Source: Alphaproteobacteria bacterium (lineage in GTDB: Bacteria > Pseudomonadota > Alphaproteobacteria > Reyranellales > Reyranellaceae). Taken from it: DNA of 32,542 bases. This document shows, in pieces, positions 8,266 to 15,713 of the stretch; the first letter of the stretch is position 1, and every line of letters begins with the position of its first letter. The position numbers and the translations under genes are program-made. The stretch spans positions 1 through 32,542 of the forward strand of contig JAFAKN010000300.1 of NCBI GenBank assembly GCA_019235415.1, read 5' to 3'. The notes under the pieces were generated by a model. The model ran no database searches. It had not been told where the DNA came from and saw only the letters and a program-made list of their open reading frames with translations.

Positions 8266-9090
8266 GTGACCTCCGAGGCCGTCTTCCCCCGAGCGCACTT
8301 GCAGCCCCTGCCATTGGCCGCCGTGGCCTTGGCGATGCTGCTGCACCTCGGCACCGGCGCGGCGCTGTGGTGGATATCGCCCGACAAGCCGGCCGACGCC
8401 GAGGATGAGCCGATCATGCTGCTGTTCGACAGCTCGCCGTCGAACACCGGCTTGCAGCAGCCGGAAAGAATCGGTCCGCCATCGCAATCCATCGCGGCAG
8501 CCGCGCAAGGGGCAAGCCATCCTCCTGCAGCCGAGCCGGAGCGCGCGCCAGCAACGCCGCAAGCGACGGTCGCACCGCAGGCCTCCCTACCGGTGTTCGA
8601 ATTCTCGATCCCGCCGGTGACTGAACCGCCGCCGGCGCCGACAGCGCGCGACTTCATCCGGCCAGCCCGCCCGCCGCAGCGGCTGGCACAGCGGCTGCCC
8701 GCGTTGCCGCAGCCGCGGCCAAGCGCGCAACAGCGCCCGCCGGCAGAGATGCCCGCCGCGATGCCCTCGCCGATCCCGGGACCCGAGCCGGCAGACGTGC
8801 TGGCCGGCCGCGGCCGGCAGCGCAACGACTACCTGACGCGACTCTTCCGCCATCTCGAGCCCTACCGCTTCGATCCGGCAAAGGGCCGCCAGCAGCACGG
8901 GCGCGTGGTGACACGCGTGACCTTGGCGCGGGACGGGCGCGTGCTCGAGGTCGACATCGCAAGCTCGAGCGGCTCTGCCGCACTCGATGCAGCCGAAGTC
9001 GCCGCCATCCGCAAGGGCTCGCCGTTCCCGCCGCTGCCGGCGGCGATGCCGGGCGATCCGGTGGTCCTCGTCCTGCCGATCACCTATTGA
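8266..9090 (+). CDS. TonB-like energy transducer, short
   Basis: This 274-residue protein repeats the architecture of its neighbour. An N-terminal hydrophobic anchor (about 17-37, PLAAVALAMLLHLGTGAALWW) is followed by a Pro/Ala/Gln-rich spacer and a C-terminal TonB_C domain (about 185-274: RVVTRVTLARDGRVLEVDIASSSGSAALDAAEVAAIRKGSPFPPLP). Start GTG 8266 is preceded by TAAAACAGGG and 5 nt, exactly as in the upstream tonB-like gene 43 nt away. The two genes probably arose by tandem duplication and then diverged. The spacer lacks the KPEP repeat. Which receptors or ExbBD pair it serves is unknown. Confidence 0.82.
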   Translation: MTSEAVFPRAHLQPLPLAAVALAMLLHLGTGAALWWISPDKPADAEDEPIMLLFDSSPSNTGLQQPERIGPPSQSIAAAAQGASHPPAAEPERAPATPQATVAPQASLPVFEFSIPPVTEPPPAPTARDFIRPARPPQRLAQRLPALPQPRPSAQQRPPAEMPAAMPSPIPGPEPADVLAGRGRQRNDYLTRLFRHLEPYRFDPAKGRQQHGRVVTRVTLARDGRVLEVDIASSSGSAALDAAEVAAIRKGSPFPPLPAAMPGDPVVLVLPITY

Positions 9091-9093
9091 GCG

Positions 9094-9690
9094 TCAGTCG
9101 AAGTCGTGGGACAGCGCCCGGCGCACGGCCGGCGGCATCACCGCCATGTGGCTGTAGTCGGGATGGTCGAAGCCTGCGATCACGTCGCCCTCGCCGGAAC
9201 GGAAAGCCCTGATATCGGCCGAGGCGAAGGGAAAGTGCACGAACTGGACCGAGGAGGCCTTGCCGTCGTCGCGCGAGCGTTCCTGGTCCTCCTCCGGCAC
9301 GCCGCGAACAAGCTCGCCGCCGACACGGAGGAAGGTCTTGTGCTCGATGCCGCCCAAGGTCCCCAGCACGCGCTCGCGACGCAGCGGGTCGTCGATCTCG
9401 AACATGATGGTGGCGACCAATTCGTCGCCCTGCGGGATCAGCGGGTTGTAGGCGGCGAGCTCATCGAGGATCTGCTCGGGTCCGCCCTTCTCGATGAACA
9501 GCATCTCGTGCACCTGATGCAGCATCGTCTCGTACGATTCGAAGTAGAAGGTCGCGAACGGGCCGACCTCCATGCGCCTCAGGCGCTTGATCTCCGCCAT
9601 CTGGCGGCGGCGCTCGCCGCGCAGCTTGCCGTACTCGCTGAGCGGCAGGATGGCGCTGGTCTCGATCTTGCGGAGGCTCGGAGTGCTCAT
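9094..9690 (-). CDS. DUF3501 family protein
   Basis: This 198-residue cytosolic protein matches what I recall of DUF3501. Features include MEVGPFATFYFESYETMLHQVHEML, an internal EQILDELAAYNPLIP, and a C-terminal half with FEIDDPLRRERVLGTLGGIEH and VQFVHFPF. No catalytic motif is recognised. Its ATG (9690) overlaps the stop of the upstream Fe-S oxidoreductase in an ATGA arrangement, so the two are translationally coupled and probably work as a pair. The biochemical role is unknown. The pairing with an Hdr-like protein and rubrerythrin suggests redox or iron metabolism. Its stop is 3 nt from the convergent tonB-like gene. Confidence 0.8.
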   Translation of the reverse strand: MSTPSLRKIETSAILPLSEYGKLRGERRRQMAEIKRLRRMEVGPFATFYFESYETMLHQVHEMLFIEKGGPEQILDELAAYNPLIPQGDELVATIMFEIDDPLRRERVLGTLGGIEHKTFLRVGGELVRGVPEEDQERSRDDGKASSVQFVHFPFASADIRAFRSGEGDVIAGFDHPDYSHMAVMPPAVRRALSHDFD

Positions 9691-11036
9691 GATGTCAATC
9701 CATAGGCATCGGCGAACAGCTCGATGGGATGGCGCGCGCGGAACGGTTCCGGCCGATGCTGCTCGTCGGTCATCTCGATCACCTGCATCAGGTGCTCGCC
9801 GGCGAGCGGGCATTCCGACGTCACGTAGCGCGTGTTGTTCTTGAGCGCCGCCTGCGCCGCGGGCTTGCCGACCTTCACCGCGGTCTCGAAATTGTCCTTG
9901 CGCGCGCCCCAGATGCCGCCGTGGCCACTGCAGCGCTCGATCACCGCGACGCGCGTCTCGGGGATGAGGCGCAGCATCTCGGCCGCCTTGGCGCCCATGT
10001 TCTGCGCGCGGGCATGGCAGGCGAGATGAACGCTGACGCCGCCTTCCAAAGGCGCGAGCCCCGGCGCCAAGCCGTGCTTCTTGGCGATGTCGACCACGTA
10101 CTCGGCTACGTCGAAGGTGGCCTGCGACAGGCGTTCCAGCTGCGGGTCGCGCGGCAGCACGAGCGGCCATTCGAACTTCAGCATCAGGGCGCACGACGGC
10201 GTCAGCGCGATGATGTCGTAGCCCTTGTCGGCCCACGGCAGGAGCGCCGCCGATACGCGCCGCGCCGCGTCGGCGACCGCCTCGAGATCGCCCAGCTCGA
10301 ACTTGGGCATGCCGCAGCACGCGGGGTACACGACCTCGGTCTCAACGCCGTTATGCGCCAGCACAGCGCGCGTCGCGGCGCCGATGTCGGTGCTGTTGAA
10401 GTTCACGAAGCAGGTCGCGTAGAGCACGGCCTTGCGCTTGCCGAACGCCGGGGCGCTGTCGTTCACGGCCGCGCCCTGGCGCGCGGCGCGCATCTGGAAG
10501 GTCTCGCCGGCGAAGCGCGGCAGGCGCGCGCCATGATGGATGCCGGCATAGCGCTCGAGCGCCGGCCGCATCAGCGTGTTCTTCTCGTCGCTGGCCCAGT
10601 TGGCGAGCCCCGCGGTGAAGCTGCCCAGCCGGCCCATGCGGTCGGTGTCGGCCAACGTCGCGTCGACGAAGTCGATGCCCTTCTTGCGCGCTTGCACCGC
10701 GCGATGGCGCAGCATCAGGTGCGGAAAGTCGACCGCCCATTCGTGCGGCGGCACATAGGGGCACTTGGTCATGAAGCACATGTCGCACAGCGTGCAGGCC
10801 GCCTCGACGCGCGCGAAATCCTCCTTCTTCACACCGTCGAGCTCGCCAGTGGGGCCGTTGTCGATCAGGTCGAATAGCCGCGGAAAGGAATCGCATAGAT
10901 TGAAGCAGCGCCGGCAGCCGTGGCAGATATCGAACACGCGCTCCATTTCCTTCTCGAGCGCACCCTCGTCCCAAAACCACGGGCTCTGCCAATCCAAGGG
11001 ATGGCGGACGGGCGCTTCGAGGCTGCCTTCACGCAT
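9687..11036 (-). CDS. Heterodisulfide reductase-related Fe-S oxidoreductase (two 4Fe-4S, two CCG domains)
   Basis: This 449-residue protein resembles GlpC/HdrD-type oxidoreductases. Two ferredoxin-like clusters lie near the N-terminus: C38-x2-C41-x2-C44-x3-C48 ([14 protein letters not shown]) and C81-x2-C84-x2-C87-x4-C92 ([14 protein letters not shown]). They are followed by two CCG-like segments (ATCFVNFN...YPACCGMP, and [10 protein letters not shown]...[11 protein letters not shown]). The second CCG is degenerate (C-S-G). GlpC/HdrD proteins pass electrons between quinones or disulfides and a partner; the partner here is not evident. No transmembrane helix is seen. The gene overlaps DUF3501 by 4 nt. 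It follows rubrerythrin on the same strand, separated by a terminator that would limit readthrough. Confidence 0.85.
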   Translation of the reverse strand: MREGSLEAPVRHPLDWQSPWFWDEGALEKEMERVFDICHGCRRCFNLCDSFPRLFDLIDNGPTGELDGVKKEDFARVEAACTLCDMCFMTKCPYVPPHEWAVDFPHLMLRHRAVQARKKGIDFVDATLADTDRMGRLGSFTAGLANWASDEKNTLMRPALERYAGIHHGARLPRFAGETFQMRAARQGAAVNDSAPAFGKRKAVLYATCFVNFNSTDIGAATRAVLAHNGVETEVVYPACCGMPKFELGDLEAVADAARRVSAALLPWADKGYDIIALTPSCALMLKFEWPLVLPRDPQLERLSQATFDVAEYVVDIAKKHGLAPGLAPLEGGVSVHLACHARAQNMGAKAAEMLRLIPETRVAVIERCSGHGGIWGARKDNFETAVKVGKPAAQAALKNNTRYVTSECPLAGEHLMQVIEMTDEQHRPEPFRARHPIELFADAYGLTS

Positions 11037-11068
11037 CGTCGTTGTCGCTCCTCGATCTCGGTTGGACG

Positions 11069-11096
11069 AAAAAGGGGACCCGCTCGGGTCCCCTTT
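11069..11096 (-). terminator. Rho-independent terminator after rubrerythrin
   Basis: GGGGACCC (11074-11081), a 4-nt loop, then GGGTCCCC (11086-11093) form a perfect 8-bp stem, extended by AAA/TTT. On the minus strand the stem is followed by TTTTT (11073-11069). It lies between the rubrerythrin stop (11112) and the Fe-S oxidoreductase start (11036), so it should attenuate rather than cleanly separate the two. Confidence 0.85.
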
Positions 11097-11111
11097 GCCG
11101 AAGCCGATGCC

Positions 11112-11531
11112 TCAGGCCATCGTGTCGAGGGCCTTCTGGAAACGGCCGGCGTGGCTCTTCTCGGCCTTGGCCAGAGTCTCGAACCAGTCGGCGATCTCCG
11201 AGAACCCTTCCTCGCGCGCCGTGCGGGCCATGCCCGGGTACATGTCGGTGTACTCGTGGGTCTCGCCGGCAATCGCCGCCTTGAGATTGGCCGAGGTCTC
11301 GCCGATCGGCAGGCCGGTCGCCGGGTCGCCGCTCACCTCGAGGAACTCGAGATGGCCATGGGCGTGGCCGGTCTCGCCTTCCGCGGTCGAGCGGAACACG
11401 GTGGCGACATCGTTGTAGCCTTCGACGTCCGCCTTCTGTGCGAAATAGAGATAGCGGCGGTTCGCCTGGCTCTCGCCGGCAAAAGCCGCCTTCAGATTGC
11501 CCTCGGTTTTGGATCCCTTCAAACTGGCCAT
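11112..11531 (-). CDS. Rubrerythrin (diiron domain only)
   Basis: This 139-residue four-helix diiron protein acts in peroxide reduction or iron handling in the cytosol. Iron ligands can be read directly: E20 (AGES), E53-x2-H56 (EGETGHAH), E90 (AGETHEY) and E124-x2-H127 (AEKSH). The C-terminal rubredoxin domain with its CxxC pairs is absent, so an external electron donor is needed; the Fe-S oxidoreductase next door is a candidate (inference). An Irr-type palindrome and a promoter lie directly upstream, and a strong terminator follows. Start ATG 11531 has GGGAGAAGGACC just upstream. Confidence 0.93.
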   Translation of the reverse strand: MASLKGSKTEGNLKAAFAGESQANRRYLYFAQKADVEGYNDVATVFRSTAEGETGHAHGHLEFLEVSGDPATGLPIGETSANLKAAIAGETHEYTDMYPGMARTAREEGFSEIADWFETLAKAEKSHAGRFQKALDTMA

Positions 11532-11584
11532 GGTCCTTCTCCCATCATCCGTGCGATCGGTCCCGCGACCGACCTGGCAAGCGG

Positions 11585-11613
11585 ATATTGGAAAGGCAGC
11601 GCAGCCCAGTCAA
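11585..11613 (-). promoter_or_regulatory. Candidate rubrerythrin promoter
   Basis: On the minus strand TTGACT (11613-11608) is followed by a 17-nt spacer and CAATAT (11590-11585). The -35 matches consensus at 5 of 6 positions; the -10 is weak. Predicted transcription would start near 11578, about 45 nt before the ATG. The Irr-type box ends 4 nt upstream of the -35. Confidence 0.5.
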
Positions 11614-11617
11614 GTTG

Positions 11618-11634
11618 TTTAGAACAGTTCTAAA
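11618..11634. promoter_or_regulatory. Irr box (iron control element) upstream of rubrerythrin
   Basis: TTTAGAACAGTTCTAAA is a perfect 7-3-7 palindrome. As I recall, it matches the iron-control-element consensus bound by alphaproteobacterial Irr (TTTAGAA-N3-TTCTAAA). It lies 87 bp upstream of the rubrerythrin ATG and 60 bp past the stop of irr itself. Irr binds in iron- or haem-poor cells and usually represses iron-storage and iron-using genes. The position just upstream of the -35 leaves activation possible. Confidence 0.82.
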
Positions 11635-11693
11635 AACTGCAAACGATTCGCAAGCAACACCTCGCCCGGCGCGCTCGCCCAGCGGCATCTCGC

Positions 11694-12113
11694 CTAGCGC
11701 TTTACGCGAACGATGACGTCGACGCGATTGAGACGCGTCCCCTTGGGCGGCGGCGGGAGGCCAGCGACGGTCACCTTGTCGGACGGGAAATCGTGCAATT
11801 CCCCGTCGGGTTCCACATAAAAGTGATGGTGATGTCCGGTATTGGTGTCGAAGTAGGACCGGCCCGGCGCCACTACGACCTCGCGCAGCAGGCCGGCATC
11901 GCGGAACTGGTTCAGGGTGTTGTAGACCGTGGCCAGCGAGACCGGGATGCGCGTCGCTTTGACCTCGGCGTGCAGGCTCTCGGCGGTGACGTGCCGGTGT
12001 CCGGCTTCGAACAGGACGCGCGCCAAGGCGACCCGCTGACGGGTCGGGCGCAGGCCGGCGGCACGCAGCCGGGCGGAGAAATCGAGACTGGTTCCGGACA
12101 TGTCTTGCCCCAT
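11694..12113 (-). CDS. irr: Irr, Fur-family iron/haem response regulator
   Basis: The protein is 139 residues from ATG 12113, or 135 from ATG 12101. The winged helix has LRPTRQRVALARVLFEAGHRHVTAESLH, recognition helix SLATVYNTLNQF (59-70), and the four-His run H94-H97 (GHHHHFYVEPDGELHDF) typical of Irr. The C-terminus lacks the CxxC pair of classic Fur. The N-terminal Cys-Pro haem motif of Bradyrhizobium Irr is absent, as in many other Irr proteins. Irr senses haem or iron status and controls haem synthesis, iron uptake and iron-storage genes. ATG 12101 has GGGG at -10 and may be the real start. The next gene downstream on this strand carries an Irr-type box. The fabA-fabB-fabI operon is divergent. 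Confidence 0.93.
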   Translation of the reverse strand: MGQDMSGTSLDFSARLRAAGLRPTRQRVALARVLFEAGHRHVTAESLHAEVKATRIPVSLATVYNTLNQFRDAGLLREVVVAPGRSYFDTNTGHHHHFYVEPDGELHDFPSDKVTVAGLPPPPKGTRLNRVDVIVRVKR

Positions 12114-12141
12114 ATGTAAGGTCTGCTACGGGGTCTGAAAA

Positions 12142-12162
12142 GCCCCCAAGGTCGGTGGGGGC
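12142..12162. repeat. Inverted repeat in irr/fabA divergent gap
   Basis: GCCCCC (12142-12147) and GGGGGC (12157-12162) are separated by 9 nt. The repeat sits just upstream of the candidate fabA promoter and about 30 bp upstream of the irr ATG. It could be an operator for either gene or a transcript-leader stem; there is no T-tract. Confidence 0.4.
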
Positions 12163-12165
12163 GGT

Positions 12166-12194
12166 TTGCGCAAGGCCGCGCGCCTCCTTATTCT
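12166..12194 (+). promoter_or_regulatory. Candidate fabA-fabB-fabI promoter
   Basis: TTGCGC (12166-12171), a 17-nt spacer and TATTCT (12189-12194) give a plausible sigma-70 promoter, about 46 nt before the fabA start codon. Both hexamers are imperfect. Confidence 0.4.
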
Positions 12195-12240
12195 GCGGCC
12201 AATCGGTGTGGGTTGACCTGCAGGACGATGGGGCGGGACG

Positions 12241-12783
12241 GTGAGAGTGAGCGAGCAGAAGCACAGTTACACCTTCGAGGACCTGATCGAGTGCGCCAAG
12301 GGGCGCCTGTTCGGGGTGGGGAACGCACAGCTGCCGTTGCCACCGATGCTGATGTTCGACCGGATCCTCAAGATCGACGACAAAGGCGGGCGGTTCGGCA
12401 AGGGCGAGGTCGTGGCCGAGCTCGACATCAAGCCGGAGCTCTGGTTCTTCGCCTGCCACTTCAAGGGCGACCCGGTGATGCCTGGCTGCCTGCCGCTCGA
12501 TGCCCTGTGGCAGCTGCTCGGCTTCTTTCTCGGATGGTTGAAGGCGCCGGGCAGGGGCAGGGCGCTCGGGGTCGGGGAGATCAAGTTCGCCGGCATGGTC
12601 GTGCCGACCGTGCGCAAGCTCACCTATCATGTCCACCTGAAGCGCGTGATCCTGCGCAAGCTGGTCTTGGGCATAGCCGACGGCTTCGTCTATGCCGACG
12701 GCAAGCAGATCTACGAGGCCATGGGCCTGAAGGTCGGCCTGGTCCAGGATGCGGCGGCGCTTCCCGCGGCGGCGGCAAGCTGA
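12241..12783 (+). CDS. fabA: FabA, 3-hydroxydecanoyl-ACP dehydratase/isomerase
   Basis: FabA dehydrates 3-hydroxyacyl-ACP and isomerises trans-2- to cis-3-decenoyl-ACP, which commits carbon to unsaturated fatty acids. The 180-residue protein has the near-invariant [16 protein letters not shown] (27-42). The active-site pair is H73 ([26 protein letters not shown]) and D87. Start GTG 12241 follows GGGGCGGGACG; a second GTG at 12247 is possible, since family homology begins at about residue 8 (HSYTFEDL). fabB begins 1 nt after the stop, so this is an operon. The locus is divergent from irr. Confidence 0.96.
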   Translation: MRVSEQKHSYTFEDLIECAKGRLFGVGNAQLPLPPMLMFDRILKIDDKGGRFGKGEVVAELDIKPELWFFACHFKGDPVMPGCLPLDALWQLLGFFLGWLKAPGRGRALGVGEIKFAGMVVPTVRKLTYHVHLKRVILRKLVLGIADGFVYADGKQIYEAMGLKVGLVQDAAALPAAAAS

Positions 12784-12784
12784 C

Positions 12785-14023
12785 ATGCGGCGCGTCGTCG
12801 TCACCGGTCTCGGCGTCGTGTCATCGATCGGCAACAATGTCGCCGAGGTGACGCGCTCGCTGCGCGAGGGCAAGTCCGGCATCGAGTTCGTGCCGCAGTA
12901 CAAAGAGCTCGGCTTCCGCAGCCAGGTGGCTGGCACCATCAAGCTCAATGTCGACGAGCTGGTCGATCGCAGGCTGCGCCGCTTCATGGGCGACGGGGCA
13001 GCTTTCGCCTACCTCGCCATGAAGGAGGCGATCGCCGACGCGGGCCTCTCCGAAGCGGAGATCTCCAACGACCGCACCGGGCTGGTGGCCGGCTCGGGCG
13101 GCCCTACGACCGGCGCCATCGTGCAGTCGGCCATCACGGCCAAGGAGAAGGGGCCAAAGCGCATCGGTCCGTTCATGGTGCCGCGCGCCATGTCCAGCAC
13201 CGTGTCGGCCAATCTCGCGACCGCCTACAAGGTCAAGGGGCTCTCCTACTCGATCAGCTCGGCCTGCTCGACCTCGGCGCACTGCATCGGCAATGCCGTC
13301 GAATGCATCCAGCTCGGCAAGGCCGACCGCATGTTCGCGGGCGGCGGCGAGGAGCTCGACTGGACCCTGTCGGTGCTGTTCGACGCCATGGGCGCCATGT
13401 CGTCGAAGTACAACGACAACCCTGAGCGGGCGAGCCGGGCTTACGACAAGGACCGCGACGGTTTCGTGATCTCGGGCGGCGGCGGCATTGTCGTGCTGGA
13501 GGACCTCGAGCTGGCGCGGGCGCGCGGCGCGAAGATTTATGCCGAGGTGATCGGCTACGGCGCCACTTCGGATGGAGCCGACATGGTGGCGCCTTCGGGC
13601 GAGGGCGCGCTGCGCTGCATGCGGCTCGCGACCGACGGCTTTCCCGGCGCCGCGCGACGCAACGCGCCGGTCGACTACATCAACACGCACGGCACCTCGA
13701 CGCCGGTCGGCGACATCATCGAGCTCGACGCCATCCGCAGCGTGTTCGGCAACCATCGGCTGCCGACGGTGAGCTCCACCAAGTCGCTCACCGGCCACAG
13801 CCAGGGGGCCACCGGTGCGCACGAGGCGATCTACTCGCTCTTGATGCTCAAGGAGGATTTCGTCGCGCCGTCGATCAATATCGAAAATCCCGATCCCGGC
13901 ATCGGCGACTATCCCATCGCGCGCCAGCGCATCGACAAGGCCGGGCTGCAGACCGTAATGTCGAACAGCTTCGGCTTCGGCGGCACCAACGCCTGCTTGC
14001 TGTTCTCGCGCTACGACCACTGA
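12785..14023 (+). CDS. fabB: FabB, beta-ketoacyl-ACP synthase I
   Basis: This 412-residue thiolase-fold condensing enzyme elongates acyl-ACP with malonyl-ACP. With FabA it is required for unsaturated fatty acids. The catalytic triad is C161 ([15 protein letters not shown]), H302 ([11 protein letters not shown]) and H338 ([16 protein letters not shown], with K333). A C-terminal [11 protein letters not shown] loop is present. Its location directly after fabA, and its close resemblance to FabB, favour KAS I over FabF. Start ATG 12785 gives [16 protein letters not shown], the standard N-terminus. Confidence 0.95.
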   Translation: MRRVVVTGLGVVSSIGNNVAEVTRSLREGKSGIEFVPQYKELGFRSQVAGTIKLNVDELVDRRLRRFMGDGAAFAYLAMKEAIADAGLSEAEISNDRTGLVAGSGGPTTGAIVQSAITAKEKGPKRIGPFMVPRAMSSTVSANLATAYKVKGLSYSISSACSTSAHCIGNAVECIQLGKADRMFAGGGEELDWTLSVLFDAMGAMSSKYNDNPERASRAYDKDRDGFVISGGGGIVVLEDLELARARGAKIYAEVIGYGATSDGADMVAPSGEGALRCMRLATDGFPGAARRNAPVDYINTHGTSTPVGDIIELDAIRSVFGNHRLPTVSSTKSLTGHSQGATGAHEAIYSLLMLKEDFVAPSINIENPDPGIGDYPIARQRIDKAGLQTVMSNSFGFGGTNACLLFSRYDH

Positions 14024-14031
14024 GGGGGACC

Positions 14032-14937
14032 ATGCCCGACGATCGCGCGCTCTCGGCCGCGCCCGACGCCTCCGGCGCCGGATCGGCGGAGGTCCAGGCC
14101 ACGCACACACCCTCGCGCGCCGTCGATCTGCCTGAAGTGCTGCAGTTGATGGCCGGCAAGCGCGGGCTCGTCATGGGCGTGGCCAACGATCGCTCGATCG
14201 CCTGGGGCATCGCCCAGGCCTTGCACGCAGCGGGCGCCGAGATGGCCTTCACCTATCAGGGTGCGGCGTTCGGCAAGCGCGTGCTGCCGATGGTCGAGAG
14301 GCTCGGGTCGAGGATCGTGGAAGAAGCGGACGTCGAGAACGAGCCGAGCCTCGACCGCCTATTCGCGCGACTGGCGAGCGAATGGGGCCAGCTCGACTTC
14401 GTCGTCCACGCCATCGCCTTCTCCGACAAGGAGGAGCTGAAAGGCCGTTACGTCGATACCACCAAGGCTAACTTCCAGCGCAGCCTCACCATCTCCTGCT
14501 ATTCCTTCACCGAGATCGCCCGCCGCGCCCTGCCGCTCATGACGCAGGGCGGCAGCCTGGTGACGCTGACCTACGAAGGTGCCGTGCGCGTCATGCCGTC
14601 GTACAACGTCATGGGCGTGGCCAAGGCGGCTCTCGAGGCGAGCGTGCGCTATCTCGCCGCCGATCTCGGACCGCAGGGCGTGCGGGTGAACGCGATCTCG
14701 GCCGGTCCGATGCGCACCCTGGCAGGCGCGGTGATCGGCAGCGCGCGCTACGTCTATCGCGTGTCGCGCGAGGCCTCGCCGCTTCGCCGCAACATCGAGC
14801 TCACCGACGTGGGCGGCGCCGCGCTCTACCTGTTGTCCGATCTGAGTGCCGGCGTCACCGGCACGGTGCACTACGTCGATGCCGGCTACCACGCCATCGG
14901 CATGCCGCCCTCCGGCGGCAACGGCAACGGCGAGTAG
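14032..14937 (+). CDS. fabI: FabI, enoyl-ACP reductase (NADH), with N-terminal extension
   Basis: FabI catalyses the last reductive step of each fatty-acid elongation cycle. The Rossmann core starts at about residue 41 (GKRGLVMGVANDRSIAWGIAQAL). The active site is Y181 and Y-x6-K (Y191, K198: YNVMGVAK), with RVNAISAGPMRTLA after it. The 301-residue length is about 35-40 more than usual, because a Ser/Ala/Asp-rich N-terminal arm (1-40) precedes the core. ATG 14032 has GAGGGGGACC just upstream. The core Met at 14149 has no comparable SD, so the extension is probably translated. The stop is followed by a 27-bp palindrome. It is 8 nt after fabB. Confidence 0.94.
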   Translation: MPDDRALSAAPDASGAGSAEVQATHTPSRAVDLPEVLQLMAGKRGLVMGVANDRSIAWGIAQALHAAGAEMAFTYQGAAFGKRVLPMVERLGSRIVEEADVENEPSLDRLFARLASEWGQLDFVVHAIAFSDKEELKGRYVDTTKANFQRSLTISCYSFTEIARRALPLMTQGGSLVTLTYEGAVRVMPSYNVMGVAKAALEASVRYLAADLGPQGVRVNAISAGPMRTLAGAVIGSARYVYRVSREASPLRRNIELTDVGGAALYLLSDLSAGVTGTVHYVDAGYHAIGMPPSGGNGNGE

Positions 14938-14946
14938 TCCTCACGT

Positions 14947-15016
14947 CTGTCATCCCGAGCGTAGCGAGGGACCTTTCCTGTTGCCTAAGGGTCCCTCGCT
15001 GCGCTCGGGATGACAG
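14947..15016. repeat. Long palindromic repeat, REP-like, downstream of fabI
   Basis: Left arm 14947-14973 and right arm 14990-15016 are inverted copies of about 27 bp with one G/A difference. They run from CTGTCATCCCGAGCG on the left to CGCTCGGGATGACAG on the right, with a 16-nt loop. No T-run follows. It lies between convergent fabI and the dioxygenase gene and can form a terminator-like hairpin in both transcripts. A close relative is at 19292-19362, so it is a dispersed family. Confidence 0.85.
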
Positions 15017-15022
15017 GACGAG

Positions 15023-15646
15023 CTACGCGACCACGATGTCCATCGTCGTGGCCAGCGCGCCGGGCTCGAGGCCCGGCGCGGGCGCCAAACGCATCTCGAT
15101 CAGGGCGCGCTGGCGCGGATCGCGAGCGGCGGCGCGGAAAATGCCGTCCGATTCGTTGGACGGATAGCCCGCGATGTAGAACTGGCTGGTGAGCCTGCGG
15201 CCATCGGAGGTCGCGACCTTGAGATGGACGTGCGGCGTGCGGCCGGGATAGGCGACCGGCTTCAGCGTGCGGAAGCTGTAGGTGCCGTCGCTCTTCACCA
15301 GCAGGCGGCCGTAGCCCTGGAAGGCCTGGTCGCGCCGCTCGCGGCCCGGCTGGCGCGGATGATCGTAGATGCCCTGCGCGTCGCACTGCCAGATCTCGAT
15401 CAGCGCACCGTCGATCGGACGGCCATTGGCATCGAGCACGCGACCCTGCAGATGCAGCACCGTGCCCATCGCCTGCGCCGCCTGGCCGCGCACTTGCACG
15501 AGGTCGTTGTCCATGTCGGCCGGATACGACGTCGGATAGAAGGGACCTTCAGTCTGGGCCGGAGTCGCTGCGAGAGAAGAAGCCCAGCCGGCACGCAACG
15601 GCAACAGCAGGGCGCCGCCTAACAAGGTTCTGCGCAAGGCACTCAT
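15023..15646 (-). CDS. Exported intradiol ring-cleavage dioxygenase-like protein
   Basis: The 207-residue protein keeps the four non-haem Fe(III) ligands of intradiol catechol dioxygenases: Y94 (GIYDHP), Y133 (VAYPGRTPHVH), H139 and H141. It also has TEGPFYP and LIEIWQCDA of the PcaH/PcaG family. The N-terminus (SALRRTLLGGALLLPLRAGWAS) looks like a signal peptide with twin Arg and is probably Tat-type, implying a periplasmic protein. Classical enzymes are cytosolic, about 200-240 residues, and cleave protocatechuate or catechol. No pca or cat gene is adjacent. ATG 15646 has no obvious SD. Substrate unknown. Confidence 0.85.
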   Translation of the reverse strand: MSALRRTLLGGALLLPLRAGWASSLAATPAQTEGPFYPTSYPADMDNDLVQVRGQAAQAMGTVLHLQGRVLDANGRPIDGALIEIWQCDAQGIYDHPRQPGRERRDQAFQGYGRLLVKSDGTYSFRTLKPVAYPGRTPHVHLKVATSDGRRLTSQFYIAGYPSNESDGIFRAAARDPRQRALIEMRLAPAPGLEPGALATTMDIVVA

Positions 15647-15659
15647 GCGGCAAGTCTAC

Positions 15660-15689
15660 AAACAAAAACGGCGGCCCGAAGGCCGCCGT
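15660..15689 (-). terminator. Rho-independent terminator after pnp
   Basis: ACGGCGGCC (15668-15676), loop CGAA and GGCCGCCGT (15681-15689) form a perfect 9-bp stem. On the minus strand the loop reads TTCG, a stable UUCG tetraloop closed by C-G. The stem is followed by TTTTTGTTT. It lies 25 nt past the pnp stop. Confidence 0.9.
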
Positions 15690-15713
15690 TCGTTTCGATG
15701 ATGGGCAGCGCAA

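Noticed and set aside
9094..9705. Plus-strand open frame opposite DUF3501
   Set aside because: It is the shadow of DUF3501. The ATGA overlap with the Fe-S gene supports the minus strand.
11545..12987. 480-codon minus frame spanning irr and running into fabA
   Set aside because: It is out of frame with irr and antisense to fabA, both well supported; no homology seen in its translation.
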